Made by a program: the position numbers and the translations under genes. From Pelagibius sp. Alg239-R121 (GTDB lineage Bacteria > Pseudomonadota > Alphaproteobacteria > Kiloniellales > Kiloniellaceae), in contig NZ_CAMZOF010000020.1 of assembly GCF_947331435.1 (NCBI RefSeq), forward strand, positions 1-39,501: 39,501 nt of DNA, in the 5' to 3' direction. The notes under the pieces were generated by a model, which saw only the letters and a program-made list of their open reading frames with translations, ran no database searches and was not told the DNA's origin. Positions 17,365 to 26,687 of this stretch are shown here, in pieces (position 1 is the stretch's first letter; the number at the start of each line of letters is the position of its first letter).

Positions 17365-20300
17365 CGCTAAGGAAATAGGGTCTTTTCAATGGGTTACGCC
17401 AGGCCACCGAATCTAACTCATTGAAATTGTAGGATCTCAAGCTTTTTTCGGATTCTATGATCAGCTGGCTTATCCTTCGCTTGAAGGAGAGCTCAAATGC
17501 AGCGTTGGCACGAACAGTATCTTGGCTTCAGTCATTTTCCGGCCTCATTGTCGTCTGTCGAAGTCGAACACTATTTCACGCTCAGCGATGCTGAGTTAGC
17601 GCATGTTAAGACGAGACGGCGCCCGTTAAATCGTCTGGGCGTTGCTTTGCAGATCGGGTTTCTGCGAATGACGGGGCGGCTCCTCAATTCTTTCCAGATG
17701 GTGCCGCCGGACGTCCTAAATCACCTTGGCGCCCAGCTTCATATCGTGCCGCCGCGACTTGCATCGATCAGAGCGCTCTACCGGCGCCGGCGAACTCTAT
17801 TCGATCATCAACGTATCTCTATGCAATCGATCGGGTTTCGGAATTTGACGCGGCATGCCGAGCGGGGATTGACAGCGTTCTTACGTAAGAGCGTCGAGAC
17901 AACTTTTCGCCCAGACGCACTTGCACTAGAAGCCCGTACTTGGCTTTACCAGCATTGCTATGTTGCCCCTGCCGCAAGACCTATAAATTCCCTTGTCCGC
18001 GCTGCGCTACGTCATGCGGAGACACGTCTTGGAAAAGACATCATGACCGCCGTCAATGCAGCGACACTGACGGAATGGCGAGAGGCGCTTCTGCAGCGCC
18101 ACGAAGGTGGGGAGAGAACAGTCCTTGAGTGGTTGCGAGAGCCGCCCCAGGGCAAGACACAGAAAGATGTGTCAAACCAATTTGACAAGTTCGATTTTCT
18201 GGCGGCACTAAGGCTAGAATGCTTGCCCCTGAAAAAGGTGTCTTTATCACGGCTCTATTTCTATGCCCGGCCAATGACCCGCCGGCGTCCCGCGGCGCTC
18301 ACCCGATTAAAGGAGCCGCGCCGGACAATTGAGTTGGTTTGCTTTCTGCGTTGGCTGCAATTGGAAGTCACAGACTCTTGCATCAACTTGTTCGATCATT
18401 CCGCAACGGATCTGTGGCGTCAGGCACAACAGAGGGCGCGCGATCGACAACTTGAGCAAATTGATCGTTATCAACGGCTGATCCCAGACCTTCGCAGACT
18501 CGCGGACGATGAATCCATAACTGTGGAGGAACTGAGAGCGAAACTATCGGCGCTAATCGGCCCCTTTGAGACACCGGACTATGTCCGCAATCATAGTGCA
18601 GTGGCACGGCACGAACTCAGCCGATTCAGGGGACGCCTACGGGCATTGATGAAGCGGGCAGCCAAACTGCCATTTGAAATCGCTGAATCAAATCCACTCG
18701 AGGCCGCATTGAATTCAATACGGAGTGTTTATGACAAGGACGGTCGCGTTCTACTACCAGGCACCACCAGTCCATTCTCGAATATCTGGGACACATTGAT
18801 CCTGGATGAGAATCCAGCGGCTGCGATGGCTGCATTTGAGGCCGCTACAATGTTGACACTTAAACGCTCTCTGCGGAACGGCACGGCTGCTCTCGGTGAA
18901 AGCCTGAGTTACCGCAGCGCTGAGAATCTATTGGTGCCCAGCACTGTATGGGAGAAGGAACGAGCACGCCTTTATCGTCACCTCAGAGTGCCGCCGTCAC
19001 TAGATAACTATGTTCGTCGGCTGCGTGATGTCGCGCAGAGCTCTCTCTACGGACTTGCCAAAACAATCGAGGAGGGGGCTATCACGATAGAACAAAATCG
19101 GATCCGCATTCCGCGGGCCAAGCCTCATCCGGAAGACGAGGACGTTGGTCGCATCAGGCGCGATATCTTTGAATTGTCCGGCCTCATACAATTGCCTGAT
19201 TTGCTAGTTGAGATCGACAGTCAGACGCGCTTTTCCTGGTTGCTGCTGGGGCGAAGCCCAAGAAATGAGAGAGAGCTGATCACACTGTATGGCGCCGTCT
19301 TTGCTCTTGGAACAGACCTGACCGCCGCAGAGGTCACGCGGATGGTGCCAGGGCTTTCGGAAGAAGCCGTGGGATCCATGATAAGGCTAATCGAAGAGGA
19401 TCAGCGCCTGCGTCGAGCAAATGATGCCATCGTTCAATATCTCAGATCGCATGAGGTAGCAGAGGCCTGGGGAACCGGGTTGTTTGCATCATCGGACATG
19501 ACCAGTCTCGATGCCACCCGTCATCTCTGGAACGCCCGTTTGGATCCAAGGCGCCGGAGCTACGCAGTTGGAACCTATACACACGTTCTCGATCAGTGGA
19601 GCGTTATCTATGACCAGCCAATCGTCCTGAACCGCAGACAAGCCGGCGTTGCGATAGAGGGAGCCTTGAGGCAAAGCCATGTCGAGCTTGAGAAGCTTGC
19701 TGTCGATACGCATGGTTTTACTCACTTTGCTATGGCATTGGCAAAATTGCTTGGCCTTGATCTCTGTCCACGCATGGCAAATCTGAGTGAAAGAAAGCTT
19801 CTCGTTCCGCGTGGACTGGACATTCCGCCGGTGCTCGAACCGGTAACGGAGCGCGTACCTCTGGGGGCTAAAGTTAAAAATGGCTGGGACGGTCTCGTCC
19901 GCCTTGCCGCATCGGTGGACGGCGGATGGTGCCAGGCCACTTATGTTCTCGACCGCTATGGCGCTGCCGGCCGGGGCGATCCTGTATATGAATGCGGCAC
20001 GGCTCTGGGCAAAATCTTGCGCACGATCTATCTTTGCGACTACTTGGGCAATCTGGCTTTCCGTCAAGAGATGTTGGATCTATTGAACCAAGGAGAGTCG
20101 GTTCATCAATTGCAAAGGGCCCTTCACAATGGGGCTATCACTGCAAAACGCGGTCGCTCCCGCGAGCAAATAAAGGCGATATCTGGCGGCCTCGCTCTGC
20201 TTACAAATGCTGTGATGGCATGGAACACAGCTCAGATGCAGAAATTTCTCGATGGGACATCCGGAACCTACCCAATGGCAGCCTTCGCCAGCATTGCCCC

Positions 20301-20537
20301 TGTAAACTTCAAGCACATCAACATGCGCGGGATTTTCACCTTTGACCTGGGTGACCAAAGACACCGGCTCATCCAGACGCCTGTAGAGGCTCGCCTAAAA
20401 GGCCAAATCTGACGGTAAAACTGGGTCAAGCTGGAAATCCCATTAAATCAATGAGTTGCCTAACACAGCGATCGCAAGCTATTGAAATAGAACAACTTCC
20501 TTAGCGTCACTTTTTGCAGCGAGAACCCGATAACCCC
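17334..20537 (+). mobile_element. Minimal Tn3-family transposon (tnpA only)
   Basis: Terminal inverted repeats of 38 bp start GGGGTTAT and end GTGACGCTAAG: left 17334-17371, right 20500-20537, differing at about three positions and identical over the inner 20 bases. The 3.2-kb element carries only a transposase, with no resolvase, no obvious res site and no cargo. The five bases outside the left end (GTGCC) do not match those outside the right end (ATCTT), so there is no target duplication, and each end cuts a different gene. Confidence 0.92.
17497..20412 (+). CDS. tnpA: Tn3-family transposase TnpA
   Basis: A full-length 971-aa Tn3-type DDE transposase. The N-terminal ~150 residues are the DUF4158-type DNA-binding region (FTLSDAELAHVKTRR). 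The catalytic triad lies in the C-terminal third: Asp in SSDMTSLDATRH, Asp in LAVDTHGFTHFAMA and Glu in YLGNLAFRQEM. The C-terminus (NFKHINMRGIFTFDL) is typical. The start at 17497 follows AAGGAG at ideal spacing. It performs replicative transposition, which needs a resolvase to finish; none is encoded here, so cointegrates would be resolved by host recombination or by resolvases elsewhere. Confidence 0.95.
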   Translation: MQRWHEQYLGFSHFPASLSSVEVEHYFTLSDAELAHVKTRRRPLNRLGVALQIGFLRMTGRLLNSFQMVPPDVLNHLGAQLHIVPPRLASIRALYRRRRTLFDHQRISMQSIGFRNLTRHAERGLTAFLRKSVETTFRPDALALEARTWLYQHCYVAPAARPINSLVRAALRHAETRLGKDIMTAVNAATLTEWREALLQRHEGGERTVLEWLREPPQGKTQKDVSNQFDKFDFLAALRLECLPLKKVSLSRLYFYARPMTRRRPAALTRLKEPRRTIELVCFLRWLQLEVTDSCINLFDHSATDLWRQAQQRARDRQLEQIDRYQRLIPDLRRLADDESITVEELRAKLSALIGPFETPDYVRNHSAVARHELSRFRGRLRALMKRAAKLPFEIAESNPLEAALNSIRSVYDKDGRVLLPGTTSPFSNIWDTLILDENPAAAMAAFEAATMLTLKRSLRNGTAALGESLSYRSAENLLVPSTVWEKERARLYRHLRVPPSLDNYVRRLRDVAQSSLYGLAKTIEEGAITIEQNRIRIPRAKPHPEDEDVGRIRRDIFELSGLIQLPDLLVEIDSQTRFSWLLLGRSPRNERELITLYGAVFALGTDLTAAEVTRMVPGLSEEAVGSMIRLIEEDQRLRRANDAIVQYLRSHEVAEAWGTGLFASSDMTSLDATRHLWNARLDPRRRSYAVGTYTHVLDQWSVIYDQPIVLNRRQAGVAIEGALRQSHVELEKLAVDTHGFTHFAMALAKLLGLDLCPRMANLSERKLLVPRGLDIPPVLEPVTERVPLGAKVKNGWDGLVRLAASVDGGWCQATYVLDRYGAAGRGDPVYECGTALGKILRTIYLCDYLGNLAFRQEMLDLLNQGESVHQLQRALHNGAITAKRGRSREQIKAISGGLALLTNAVMAWNTAQMQKFLDGTSGTYPMAAFASIAPVNFKHINMRGIFTFDLGDQRHRLIQTPVEARLKGQI

Positions 20538-20953
20538 ATCTTGGACAGCCTGGCCAAGGGGCGACACTCAATGGGTCGCCAATCCGTTGTTCAGGCAAGA
20601 CCAGCCTGTCAGAAGCTATTCTCTACATTAACGAAGGCGAAAAGCTCTTCGCTAACGAGCCCGAAGTTCATGCGAAACTCGTCAGTTCAGGCCAAACGAG
20701 GCGGTTTGCCTACGATTGTTATCCCCATGCGATGATGGCCGCCGGATTTATAGATTGTGTTGTCGACTACGATCTGAAGCCCTTTGATTACCTCCCGCTG
20801 GCCGGAGTGATTGAAGCGGCAGGCGGCATCATAACGGATTGGCACGGTAACAAGCTCGGCTTCGGTTCGGACGGAAAGGTTGCTTCGGCCGCGACGCCTG
20901 AACTTCATCGCGAATTGCTCGACATCCTTTCTTCGGGAGGGACGGGTCGATGA
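20538..20953 (+). pseudogene. Inositol-monophosphatase-family phosphatase, 5' part removed by Tn3 element
   Basis: The frame is open from the Tn3 right end and gives the C-terminal ~138 residues of an IMPase/HisN-type sugar- or histidinol-phosphatase: GQGATLNGSPIRCS, then LSEAILY, and KPFDYLPLAGVIEAAGGIITDW with the metal-binding Asp. The N-terminal half, including the GDxDxT-type metal site, is missing, so no activity is expected. Its TGA overlaps the next ATG (ATGA), showing that it was the promoter-proximal gene of the following operon. Substrate unknown. Confidence 0.82.
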
Positions 20954-21753
20954 GCGCTCCAGCTGCTCTTGTTCAGCAAGACGAGGCACTTCTGACGATC
21001 AGGGACGGGGCGCCTTTTGAGATCATCAATCCCTATGGCGACAGTCGGATTGTTCTGATCTGCGAACATGCTTCGAGCCAGGTGCCGGAGCGGCTAGATA
21101 ATCTGGGTCTGCCCGAAGATCAGCTTTCCAGCCATATCGGTTGGGATCCCGGCGCGCGAGATCTGGCGACGGGCCTGAGCTCAGCACTCAACGCACCGCT
21201 TGTGGCGGCCCGCTTCTCCAGACTGATCTATGATTGCAACCGGCCTCCGGATGCGCCAAGCGCGATGCCGCATCGCACCGAAGTGTGTGACGTTCCCGGT
21301 AATGAGCACATTACAGAAGCAGAGCGCTTAGCTCGTGCGGAAGAAATTTATCACCCGTTTCACCAAGCGGCGTCTGACGTCCTGCGCTTCAAACGCGACA
21401 ACGGCATCGATCCCGTTGTTGTAACGGTTCACAGTTTCACGCCGGTATTCAACGGCAAGCAAAGATCGGTGGACATTGGCTATCTGCATGCAGAGGATGA
21501 TCGTCTGTCAACGGCACTGCAATATCATTCCACCTATTGCACTCGGTACAATGTTCAGCTCAATCAGCCCTATGCGCCGGTCGATGGGGTGCTGCACACA
21601 ATCGAAAAGCATCTTGAAAGCGGTGCGTTTCCTTATGTGATGATCGAGGTCCGCAACGATCTCCTCGCTGACACTGAGACCCATGCGGATATCCTTTCAC
21701 TCCTCTCAGAATGCATCCCGAAAGCTGTTTCCAGCTTGGATGATCACCCCTGA
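20950..21753 (+). CDS. N-formylglutamate amidohydrolase family protein
   Basis: A 267-aa member of the N-formylglutamate amidohydrolase (HutG2-like) superfamily. Motifs: ICEHASSQVP (~residue 40), GWDPGARDLA, FSRLIYDCNRP, VHSFTPVF and MIEVRNDLL. These provide the metal and carboxylate contacts of an amidase that releases glutamate from an N-linked substituent. Translation overlaps the preceding phosphatase stop. Its neighbours are not histidine-utilisation genes but a gamma-glutamyl ligase and two dehydrogenases, so it may hydrolyse a gamma-glutamyl intermediate rather than N-formylglutamate; this is inference. Confidence 0.85.
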   Translation: MSAPAALVQQDEALLTIRDGAPFEIINPYGDSRIVLICEHASSQVPERLDNLGLPEDQLSSHIGWDPGARDLATGLSSALNAPLVAARFSRLIYDCNRPPDAPSAMPHRTEVCDVPGNEHITEAERLARAEEIYHPFHQAASDVLRFKRDNGIDPVVVTVHSFTPVFNGKQRSVDIGYLHAEDDRLSTALQYHSTYCTRYNVQLNQPYAPVDGVLHTIEKHLESGAFPYVMIEVRNDLLADTETHADILSLLSECIPKAVSSLDDHP

Positions 21754-21774
21754 ACGTCAGAAATCTGGAACCCG

Positions 21775-23139
21775 ATGACAGAAAAACTCACTTTCGAGAA
21801 ACTCAAACAGCAAGTTGCAGAAGGAGAAGTCGACACTGTTCTGACTTGCATCATCGATATGCAGGGGCGGTTGATGGGCAAGCGCTTTGTCGCGCAGTAT
21901 TTCGTCGATAGTGCCTGGGAAGAGACCCATTGCTGCGATTATCTCCTGGCCACCGATCTTGAGATGGCGACCCCGGATGGATACGCCTCGACCAGTTGGG
22001 AATCGGGCTATGGCGACTATGTCATGAAGCCCGATCTGGAAACCCTGCGGCCGGTTCCATGGCTAGAGGGGACAGTGATGGTGCTCTGTGATGTTCTTGA
22101 TCATCACACCCATGAACCGGTCAGTCACTCCCCAAGACAGGTCCTGAAATGCCAGATCGAACGCCTCAGCGCGCTTGGCTTCGAAGCGGCCATGGCAACC
22201 GAGCTCGAATTTTTCCTCTTTACAAAGTCTCTCGATGAGTTGCGCAAGGATGGCTACCGAGATCTTGATCCTATCAGCGGCTACAACGAAGACTATCATA
22301 TTCTTCAGACCACCAAGGAAGAACATGTGATGCGGCCGATCCGCAATCATCTCATTGCGGCCGGCCTCCCGGTCGAAAGTTCTAAAGGTGAGGCTGAGGC
22401 AGGACAGGAAGAGCTGAATATCAAATATGATGCTCCGCTCAATTGTGCCGATCACCATGCGATTGCAAAGCATGCAGTCAAGGAGATCGCCTGGCAGCAA
22501 GGTCATTCGGCCACTTTTCTCCCGAAGTGGCATCACGACCGGGTGGGCTCCTCCTCCCATATCCACCAGTCCCTTTGGAAGGATGGCCAGCCTGCTTTCT
22601 CCGATGAAGATGGTGAACACGGGATGTCGGCTCTGATGCGACAATATCTCGCCGGACTTCTTAAATACTCACCTGACATCACCTTCTTCCTTGCTCCTTA
22701 TGTGAACAGCTACAAGCGCTTCCAGAAGGGCACTTTCGCACCCACTAGTATCGTCTGGTCGATCGACAACCGAACAGCTGGTTACAGACTTTGCGGCGAC
22801 GGGACAAAGGCCGTGCGGGTTGAGTGCCGGATCGGTGGCTCCGACATCAATCCGTATCTTGCCATGGCCGCGCAACTGGCGGCTGGACTTGCCGGCATAG
22901 AGGAGAAGCTTGATCTCCCACCTCCGCTGACCGGGGATGCCTATCAGGCCAAGAAAGCCAAACAGATCCCAGACAATTTGCGCGATGCCATGGTGACCTT
23001 GAGGAAATCGAAAATGCTCCGAGCCGCATTTGGCGACGAGGTGGTCGATCACTACCACCGCTGTGCCGAATGGGAGCAGAAAGAATTTGACCGCGTGGTG
23101 ACCGATTACGAGATCGCGCGCGGCTTTGAGAAAGCGTGA
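21775..23139 (+). CDS. Glutamine-synthetase-like gamma-glutamyl-amine ligase (PuuA/IpuC type)
   Basis: A 454-aa GlnA-superfamily ligase that joins the gamma-carboxyl of glutamate to an amine using ATP. The beta-grasp N-terminal domain is residues ~10-110. The catalytic domain has ATELEFFLF (metal Glu), EAGQEELNIKY, SSSHIHQSLW (ATP/metal His), NSYKRFQKGTFAPTS and VRVECRIGGSDINPYLA (Glu/Arg). Gene order with an aldehyde dehydrogenase and alcohol dehydrogenase points to amine catabolism rather than ammonia assimilation. The amine (putrescine, ethanolamine, alaninol or another) cannot be told from sequence alone. The ATG at 21775 lies 22 bases after the previous stop. Confidence 0.87.
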   Translation: MTEKLTFEKLKQQVAEGEVDTVLTCIIDMQGRLMGKRFVAQYFVDSAWEETHCCDYLLATDLEMATPDGYASTSWESGYGDYVMKPDLETLRPVPWLEGTVMVLCDVLDHHTHEPVSHSPRQVLKCQIERLSALGFEAAMATELEFFLFTKSLDELRKDGYRDLDPISGYNEDYHILQTTKEEHVMRPIRNHLIAAGLPVESSKGEAEAGQEELNIKYDAPLNCADHHAIAKHAVKEIAWQQGHSATFLPKWHHDRVGSSSHIHQSLWKDGQPAFSDEDGEHGMSALMRQYLAGLLKYSPDITFFLAPYVNSYKRFQKGTFAPTSIVWSIDNRTAGYRLCGDGTKAVRVECRIGGSDINPYLAMAAQLAAGLAGIEEKLDLPPPLTGDAYQAKKAKQIPDNLRDAMVTLRKSKMLRAAFGDEVVDHYHRCAEWEQKEFDRVVTDYEIARGFEKA

Positions 23140-23153
23140 TCGGGACAAGAAAA

Positions 23154-24533
23154 ATGACAAGAACTGTACACTGTATTTCACCGATTGATGGCTCCATTTT
23201 CGCGGAACGGCCTTTGGCCAGCTACGACACTGCGAAATCGGCGGTTGGCGAGCTTAGTACGGCGCAAGCGGAATGGGCTGCGCGCCCGCTGCAGGAACGC
23301 ATCGATCTGGTTATGGCCGGTGTTGCGGCCATCGGTGATCTCAACGATGAGATCGTACCGGAACTTGCGCATCAAATGGGCAGACCGATCCGCTACGGCG
23401 GTGAGTTTGGCGGCTTTAGTGAGCGCGCCAGCCACATGGCATCAATCGCTCAAGCGAGCCTCGCACCGATAGAGGTTTCTGACGACGCCGATTTCAAGCG
23501 CTATATCGAGCGGGTTCCCCATGGTGTGGTTCTGGTCATCGCGCCCTGGAACTACCCCTATATGACGGCCATCAACACGGTCGCACCTGCCTTGATTGCG
23601 GGCAACACAGTTCTTTTGAAACACGCCTCACAGACACTCCTGGTGGGCGAGCGCATGGCCGACGCGTTTCATTCTGCCGGTGTTCCGAAAGATGTCTTCC
23701 AGAACATCTTTCTCGATCACGATGTGACGAGAAAAGTGATCTCTGATGGCTCATTCGGGTTCATCAATTTCACAGGGTCTGTCGGTGGCGGTAAAGCCAT
23801 GGAACAGGCGGCAGCCGGAACCTTCACCGGAATGGGTCTGGAACTTGGCGGCAAGGATCCAGGCTATGTGATGGAAGACGCCGATCTCGATGCAGCGGTC
23901 GATACCTTGATCGATGGTGCCATGTTCAATTCCGGCCAGTGTTGTTGCGGCATTGAGCGTATCTATGTGATCGAATCTCTCTTTGACACCTTCGTCGAAA
24001 AGGCGGTGAAGATTGTTGAAGGATACAAGCTCGGCAATCCGCTAGATCCCGAAACGACGCTTGGACCGATGGCGCATAAGCGCTTTGCCGAAGAAGTCCG
24101 AGGACAGATTGTAGAAGCGGTCGAGGCGGGTGCGAAGGCCCATATTGCGACCTCCGAGGAAGATGATGGCGGGGCCCATTTGACGCCGCAAATCCTGACA
24201 AACGTCACCCATGACATGCGGGTCATGCGCGACGAGAGTTTTGGGCCAGTCGTCGGCATCATGTCCGTCAAGGATGATGCCGAAGCGGTTTCGTTGATGA
24301 ATGACAGCGATTTTGGCCTGACGGCTTCGCTGTGGACGAGGGATGTCGCCCGGGCTGAGGCCATCGCCGACCAGATTGAAACCGGGACAGTCTTCATGAA
24401 CCGCTGTGATTATCTAGATCCGGCCCTCTGTTGGACGGGCTGCAAAGACACCGGGCGCGGCGGCGGGCTTTCCGTCATCGGCTACCACAACCTCACGCGA
24501 CCGAAATCATACCATCTAAAGAAAGCACAATAA
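23154..24533 (+). CDS. NAD(P)-dependent aldehyde dehydrogenase
   Basis: A 459-aa ALDH-superfamily enzyme oxidising an aldehyde to a carboxylate. Visible: APWNYPYMT (cofactor/Asn), FTGSVGGG (nucleotide binding), LELGGKDP (general-base Glu) and FNSGQCCCGIERIYV with the catalytic Cys in an unusual Cys-Cys-Cys run. The ATG at 23154 is preferred; an in-frame GTG at 23136 overlaps the ligase stop. In this operon it probably oxidises the gamma-glutamyl-amino-aldehyde made by the downstream alcohol dehydrogenase. Confidence 0.9.
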   Translation: MTRTVHCISPIDGSIFAERPLASYDTAKSAVGELSTAQAEWAARPLQERIDLVMAGVAAIGDLNDEIVPELAHQMGRPIRYGGEFGGFSERASHMASIAQASLAPIEVSDDADFKRYIERVPHGVVLVIAPWNYPYMTAINTVAPALIAGNTVLLKHASQTLLVGERMADAFHSAGVPKDVFQNIFLDHDVTRKVISDGSFGFINFTGSVGGGKAMEQAAAGTFTGMGLELGGKDPGYVMEDADLDAAVDTLIDGAMFNSGQCCCGIERIYVIESLFDTFVEKAVKIVEGYKLGNPLDPETTLGPMAHKRFAEEVRGQIVEAVEAGAKAHIATSEEDDGGAHLTPQILTNVTHDMRVMRDESFGPVVGIMSVKDDAEAVSLMNDSDFGLTASLWTRDVARAEAIADQIETGTVFMNRCDYLDPALCWTGCKDTGRGGGLSVIGYHNLTRPKSYHLKKAQ

Positions 24534-24536
24534 GAA

Positions 24537-25682
24537 ATGTCACCAACAGGCACCTGGTCTTATCCTACCTCCATTCGTTTCGGCGCCGGTCGGATCTCAG
24601 AAATCGCCGATGCATGCCAAGTAGCCGGAATATCCAAACCACTCCTGGTGACCGACAAAGGCCTCGCCGGCATGGAAATCACAACCCGTACACTCGATCT
24701 TCTGGAGGAAGCGGGTCTGCGTTGTGGTCTGTTTTCCGCTGTCGATCCAAATCCGACAGACCTAAATTCAAACGAAGGCGTCCGCGCTTTCCGGGAGGGC
24801 GGCTATGACGGCGTCATAGCCTTTGGGGGTGGGTCGGGCTTGGATCTTGCGAAGGTGATTGCCTTCATGGCAGGCCAGACCCGGCCCTTGTGGGATTTTG
24901 AAGATATTGGCGACTGGTGGACCCGCGCCAATGCGGACGCGATCGCGCCAATCGTGGCTGTACCGACGACCGCTGGAACGGGATCGGAAGTCGGCAAGGC
25001 AAGCGTGATCACCAATTCAGAAAGTCATGACAAGAAGATCATCTTTCATCCCAAGATGCTGCCGTCGGTTGTTATTTGCGACCCTGAACTGACGGTCGGC
25101 ATGCCAAAATTCATTACAGCGGGAACCGGACTTGATGCTTTCGCCCATTGTGTCGAAGCCTATTCAAGCCCCCATTATCACCCGATGAGCCAGGGGATTG
25201 CGCTGGAGGGCATGCGGTTGGTCAAGGACTACCTGCCGCGCGCCTATGAGGATGGCACGGATATCGAAGCCCGCGCGAACATGATGTCGGCAGCAAGCAT
25301 GGGGGCCACCGCGTTTCAGAAGGGACTCGGTGCCATTCACGCGCTCAGTCATCCGATTGGAGCGGTTCACCACACCCACCACGGAACAACGAATGCCGTT
25401 TGCATGCCGGCGGTCCTCAAATTCAACGCGGACGCCATTCGTGATCGATTTGATGCGGCGGCTGCTTATTTGGGTATCGAGGGCGGATTCGATGGTTTCT
25501 GTGCCTATGTCGATGATCTCAACGCCTCGATGGGTGTTCCGAAGACGCTGACGGAACTGGGTGTCGACGATCCTGATATTGACGCTTTAACGGACGCGGC
25601 ATTGCGCGATCCGAGCACCGGCGGCAATCCCATCGAAATGACGCACGAGAATACCAGGGCTCTGTTCGAGCAATGTCTCTAG
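24537..25682 (+). CDS. Iron-containing (group III) alcohol dehydrogenase
   Basis: A 381-aa Fe-ADH. The Rossmann-like half has FGGGSGLDLAK (cofactor binding, ~residue 98) and PTTAGTGSEVG. The metal site is formed by Asp and His of TGLDAFAHCVEAY and by His residues in AIHALSHPIGAVHHTHHG. It starts 3 bases after the aldehyde dehydrogenase stop, so the two are co-transcribed. Likely role: oxidation of the hydroxyl of a gamma-glutamylated amino alcohol, or the reverse reduction. It ends the operon; only IS material follows. Confidence 0.9.
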   Translation: MSPTGTWSYPTSIRFGAGRISEIADACQVAGISKPLLVTDKGLAGMEITTRTLDLLEEAGLRCGLFSAVDPNPTDLNSNEGVRAFREGGYDGVIAFGGGSGLDLAKVIAFMAGQTRPLWDFEDIGDWWTRANADAIAPIVAVPTTAGTGSEVGKASVITNSESHDKKIIFHPKMLPSVVICDPELTVGMPKFITAGTGLDAFAHCVEAYSSPHYHPMSQGIALEGMRLVKDYLPRAYEDGTDIEARANMMSAASMGATAFQKGLGAIHALSHPIGAVHHTHHGTTNAVCMPAVLKFNADAIRDRFDAAAAYLGIEGGFDGFCAYVDDLNASMGVPKTLTELGVDDPDIDALTDAALRDPSTGGNPIEMTHENTRALFEQCL

Positions 25683-25699
25683 CAGGTCGAATGATGATG

Positions 25700-25855
25700 A
25701 CAAATCGAGGAGGAGCGACAAGCACCACGTAGCATCAATTGAATTAGTTTCGATCTGATCTGACACTGCTCCGTTGGAGGAGCGAGGGTTACCGGTTTTG
25801 ATGGTGGTGCAAACCCAACCATCGAAACACTTCATGGAGGTAACCCTCATGCTAC
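25700..25855 (+). mobile_element. 5' end fragment of an unassigned insertion sequence
   Basis: A leader with GGAGG (25837-25841) ahead of an ATG at 25849, whose reading frame is cut after two codons by the IS6 left end at 25856. It looks like the start of a transposase gene, but too little remains to name the family. It is probably not the front of the IS30 gene found right of the IS6 copy, although that cannot be excluded. Confidence 0.35.
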
Positions 25856-26687
25856 GGCCCTGTTGCAAAGAATCCGGTTATCGCTCTATAGGCTCTAGGG
25901 GTTGTAATTTTTCTGGATAGTGGCTGATGGATTTTTTCAAGTTTCGTCATTTCAGTGGCGTGGCGATCCTCCAGTGCGTTCGGTGGTACTGCAAATACGG
26001 GATCAGCTACCGGGACCTTGAAGAGATTATGGAAGAGCGCGGTCTGGAAGTTGATCACACGACGCTTTACCGTTGGGTTCAACGCTATGCGCCCGAGATG
26101 GAAAACAGCTTCAGTGGTATCAGAACCGCTATTCAACGTCGTGGCGTGTAGACGAGACCTATGTCAAAGTCAGAGGTCAGTGGAAGTACCTCTACAGAGC
26201 GATCGACAAGGATGGAGCCACCCTGGATTTCTATCTGTCCCATACTCGCAACACCAAGGCTGCCAAGCGGTTTCTGAAGAAAGCGCTCAAGCGCAGTAAG
26301 CATTACATCCCGGCATCGATTACCTCAGACAAGGCGCCTTCCTACGGAGCCGCAATCCGGAAATTGAAAGACGAAGGGGTGATCCCAGAGGATCTTCTGC
26401 ACCGGCAGGTCAAGTATCTGAACAATCGGCTCGAGAGCGATCACGGCAAGCTGAAGCGCCTGATCAATCCGACTCTCGGCTTCAAATCCATGAAGACCGC
26501 CTATGCCGCCATCAAAGGCTTTGAGATCATGCGCATGTTCAGAAAAGGCCAGTTCGATCGCTGGTTCTATGGAGAAACCGGACCAAAAGCAGAGGCCAAA
26601 TTCATCAACCGTATATTCAACCTCTACGCCTGAAATCCATCAAAAACCAAGGCGACTCTGTCCGCAGCGGATATGTGCAACAGGGCC
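25856..26687 (+). mobile_element. IS6-family insertion sequence
   Basis: An 832-bp element with terminal inverted repeats beginning GGCCCTGTTGCA (left 25856-25867, right 26676-26687), close to the IS6/IS26 end sequence. It contains one transposase gene. The flanking octamers (CATGCTAC left, CTATTTAG right) do not match, so there is no target duplication. This is common after IS6-type adjacent deletion or cointegrate formation. Confidence 0.88.
25927..26633 (+). pseudogene. IS6-family transposase, one-base frameshift
   Basis: The first frame (from ATG 25927) encodes the N-terminal helix-turn-helix: RHFSGVAILQCVRWYCKYGISYRDLEEIM to RWVQRYAPEME. The frame then shifts by one base at about 26101-26107; a four-A run there needs a fifth A. 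The second frame continues as QLQWYQNRY and the DDE domain: Asp in RVDETYVKV, Asp in TSDKAPSYG and Glu in NNRLESDHGKLKRL, to the stop at 26633. No canonical slippery heptamer is present and IS6 transposases are normally made from one frame, so this copy is probably inactive. Confidence 0.85.

Noticed and set aside
17334-20537. Ordinary Tn3 insertion into the tyrosine recombinase gene.
   Set aside because: The sequence right of the element encodes a phosphatase C-terminus, not the rest of the recombinase, and there is no 5-bp target duplication.
25927-26633. Programmed -1 frameshift in the IS6 transposase.
   Set aside because: No X-XXY-YYZ slippery heptamer at the switch point, and IS6 transposases are normally made from one frame. 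One missing A in an A-run explains it more simply.
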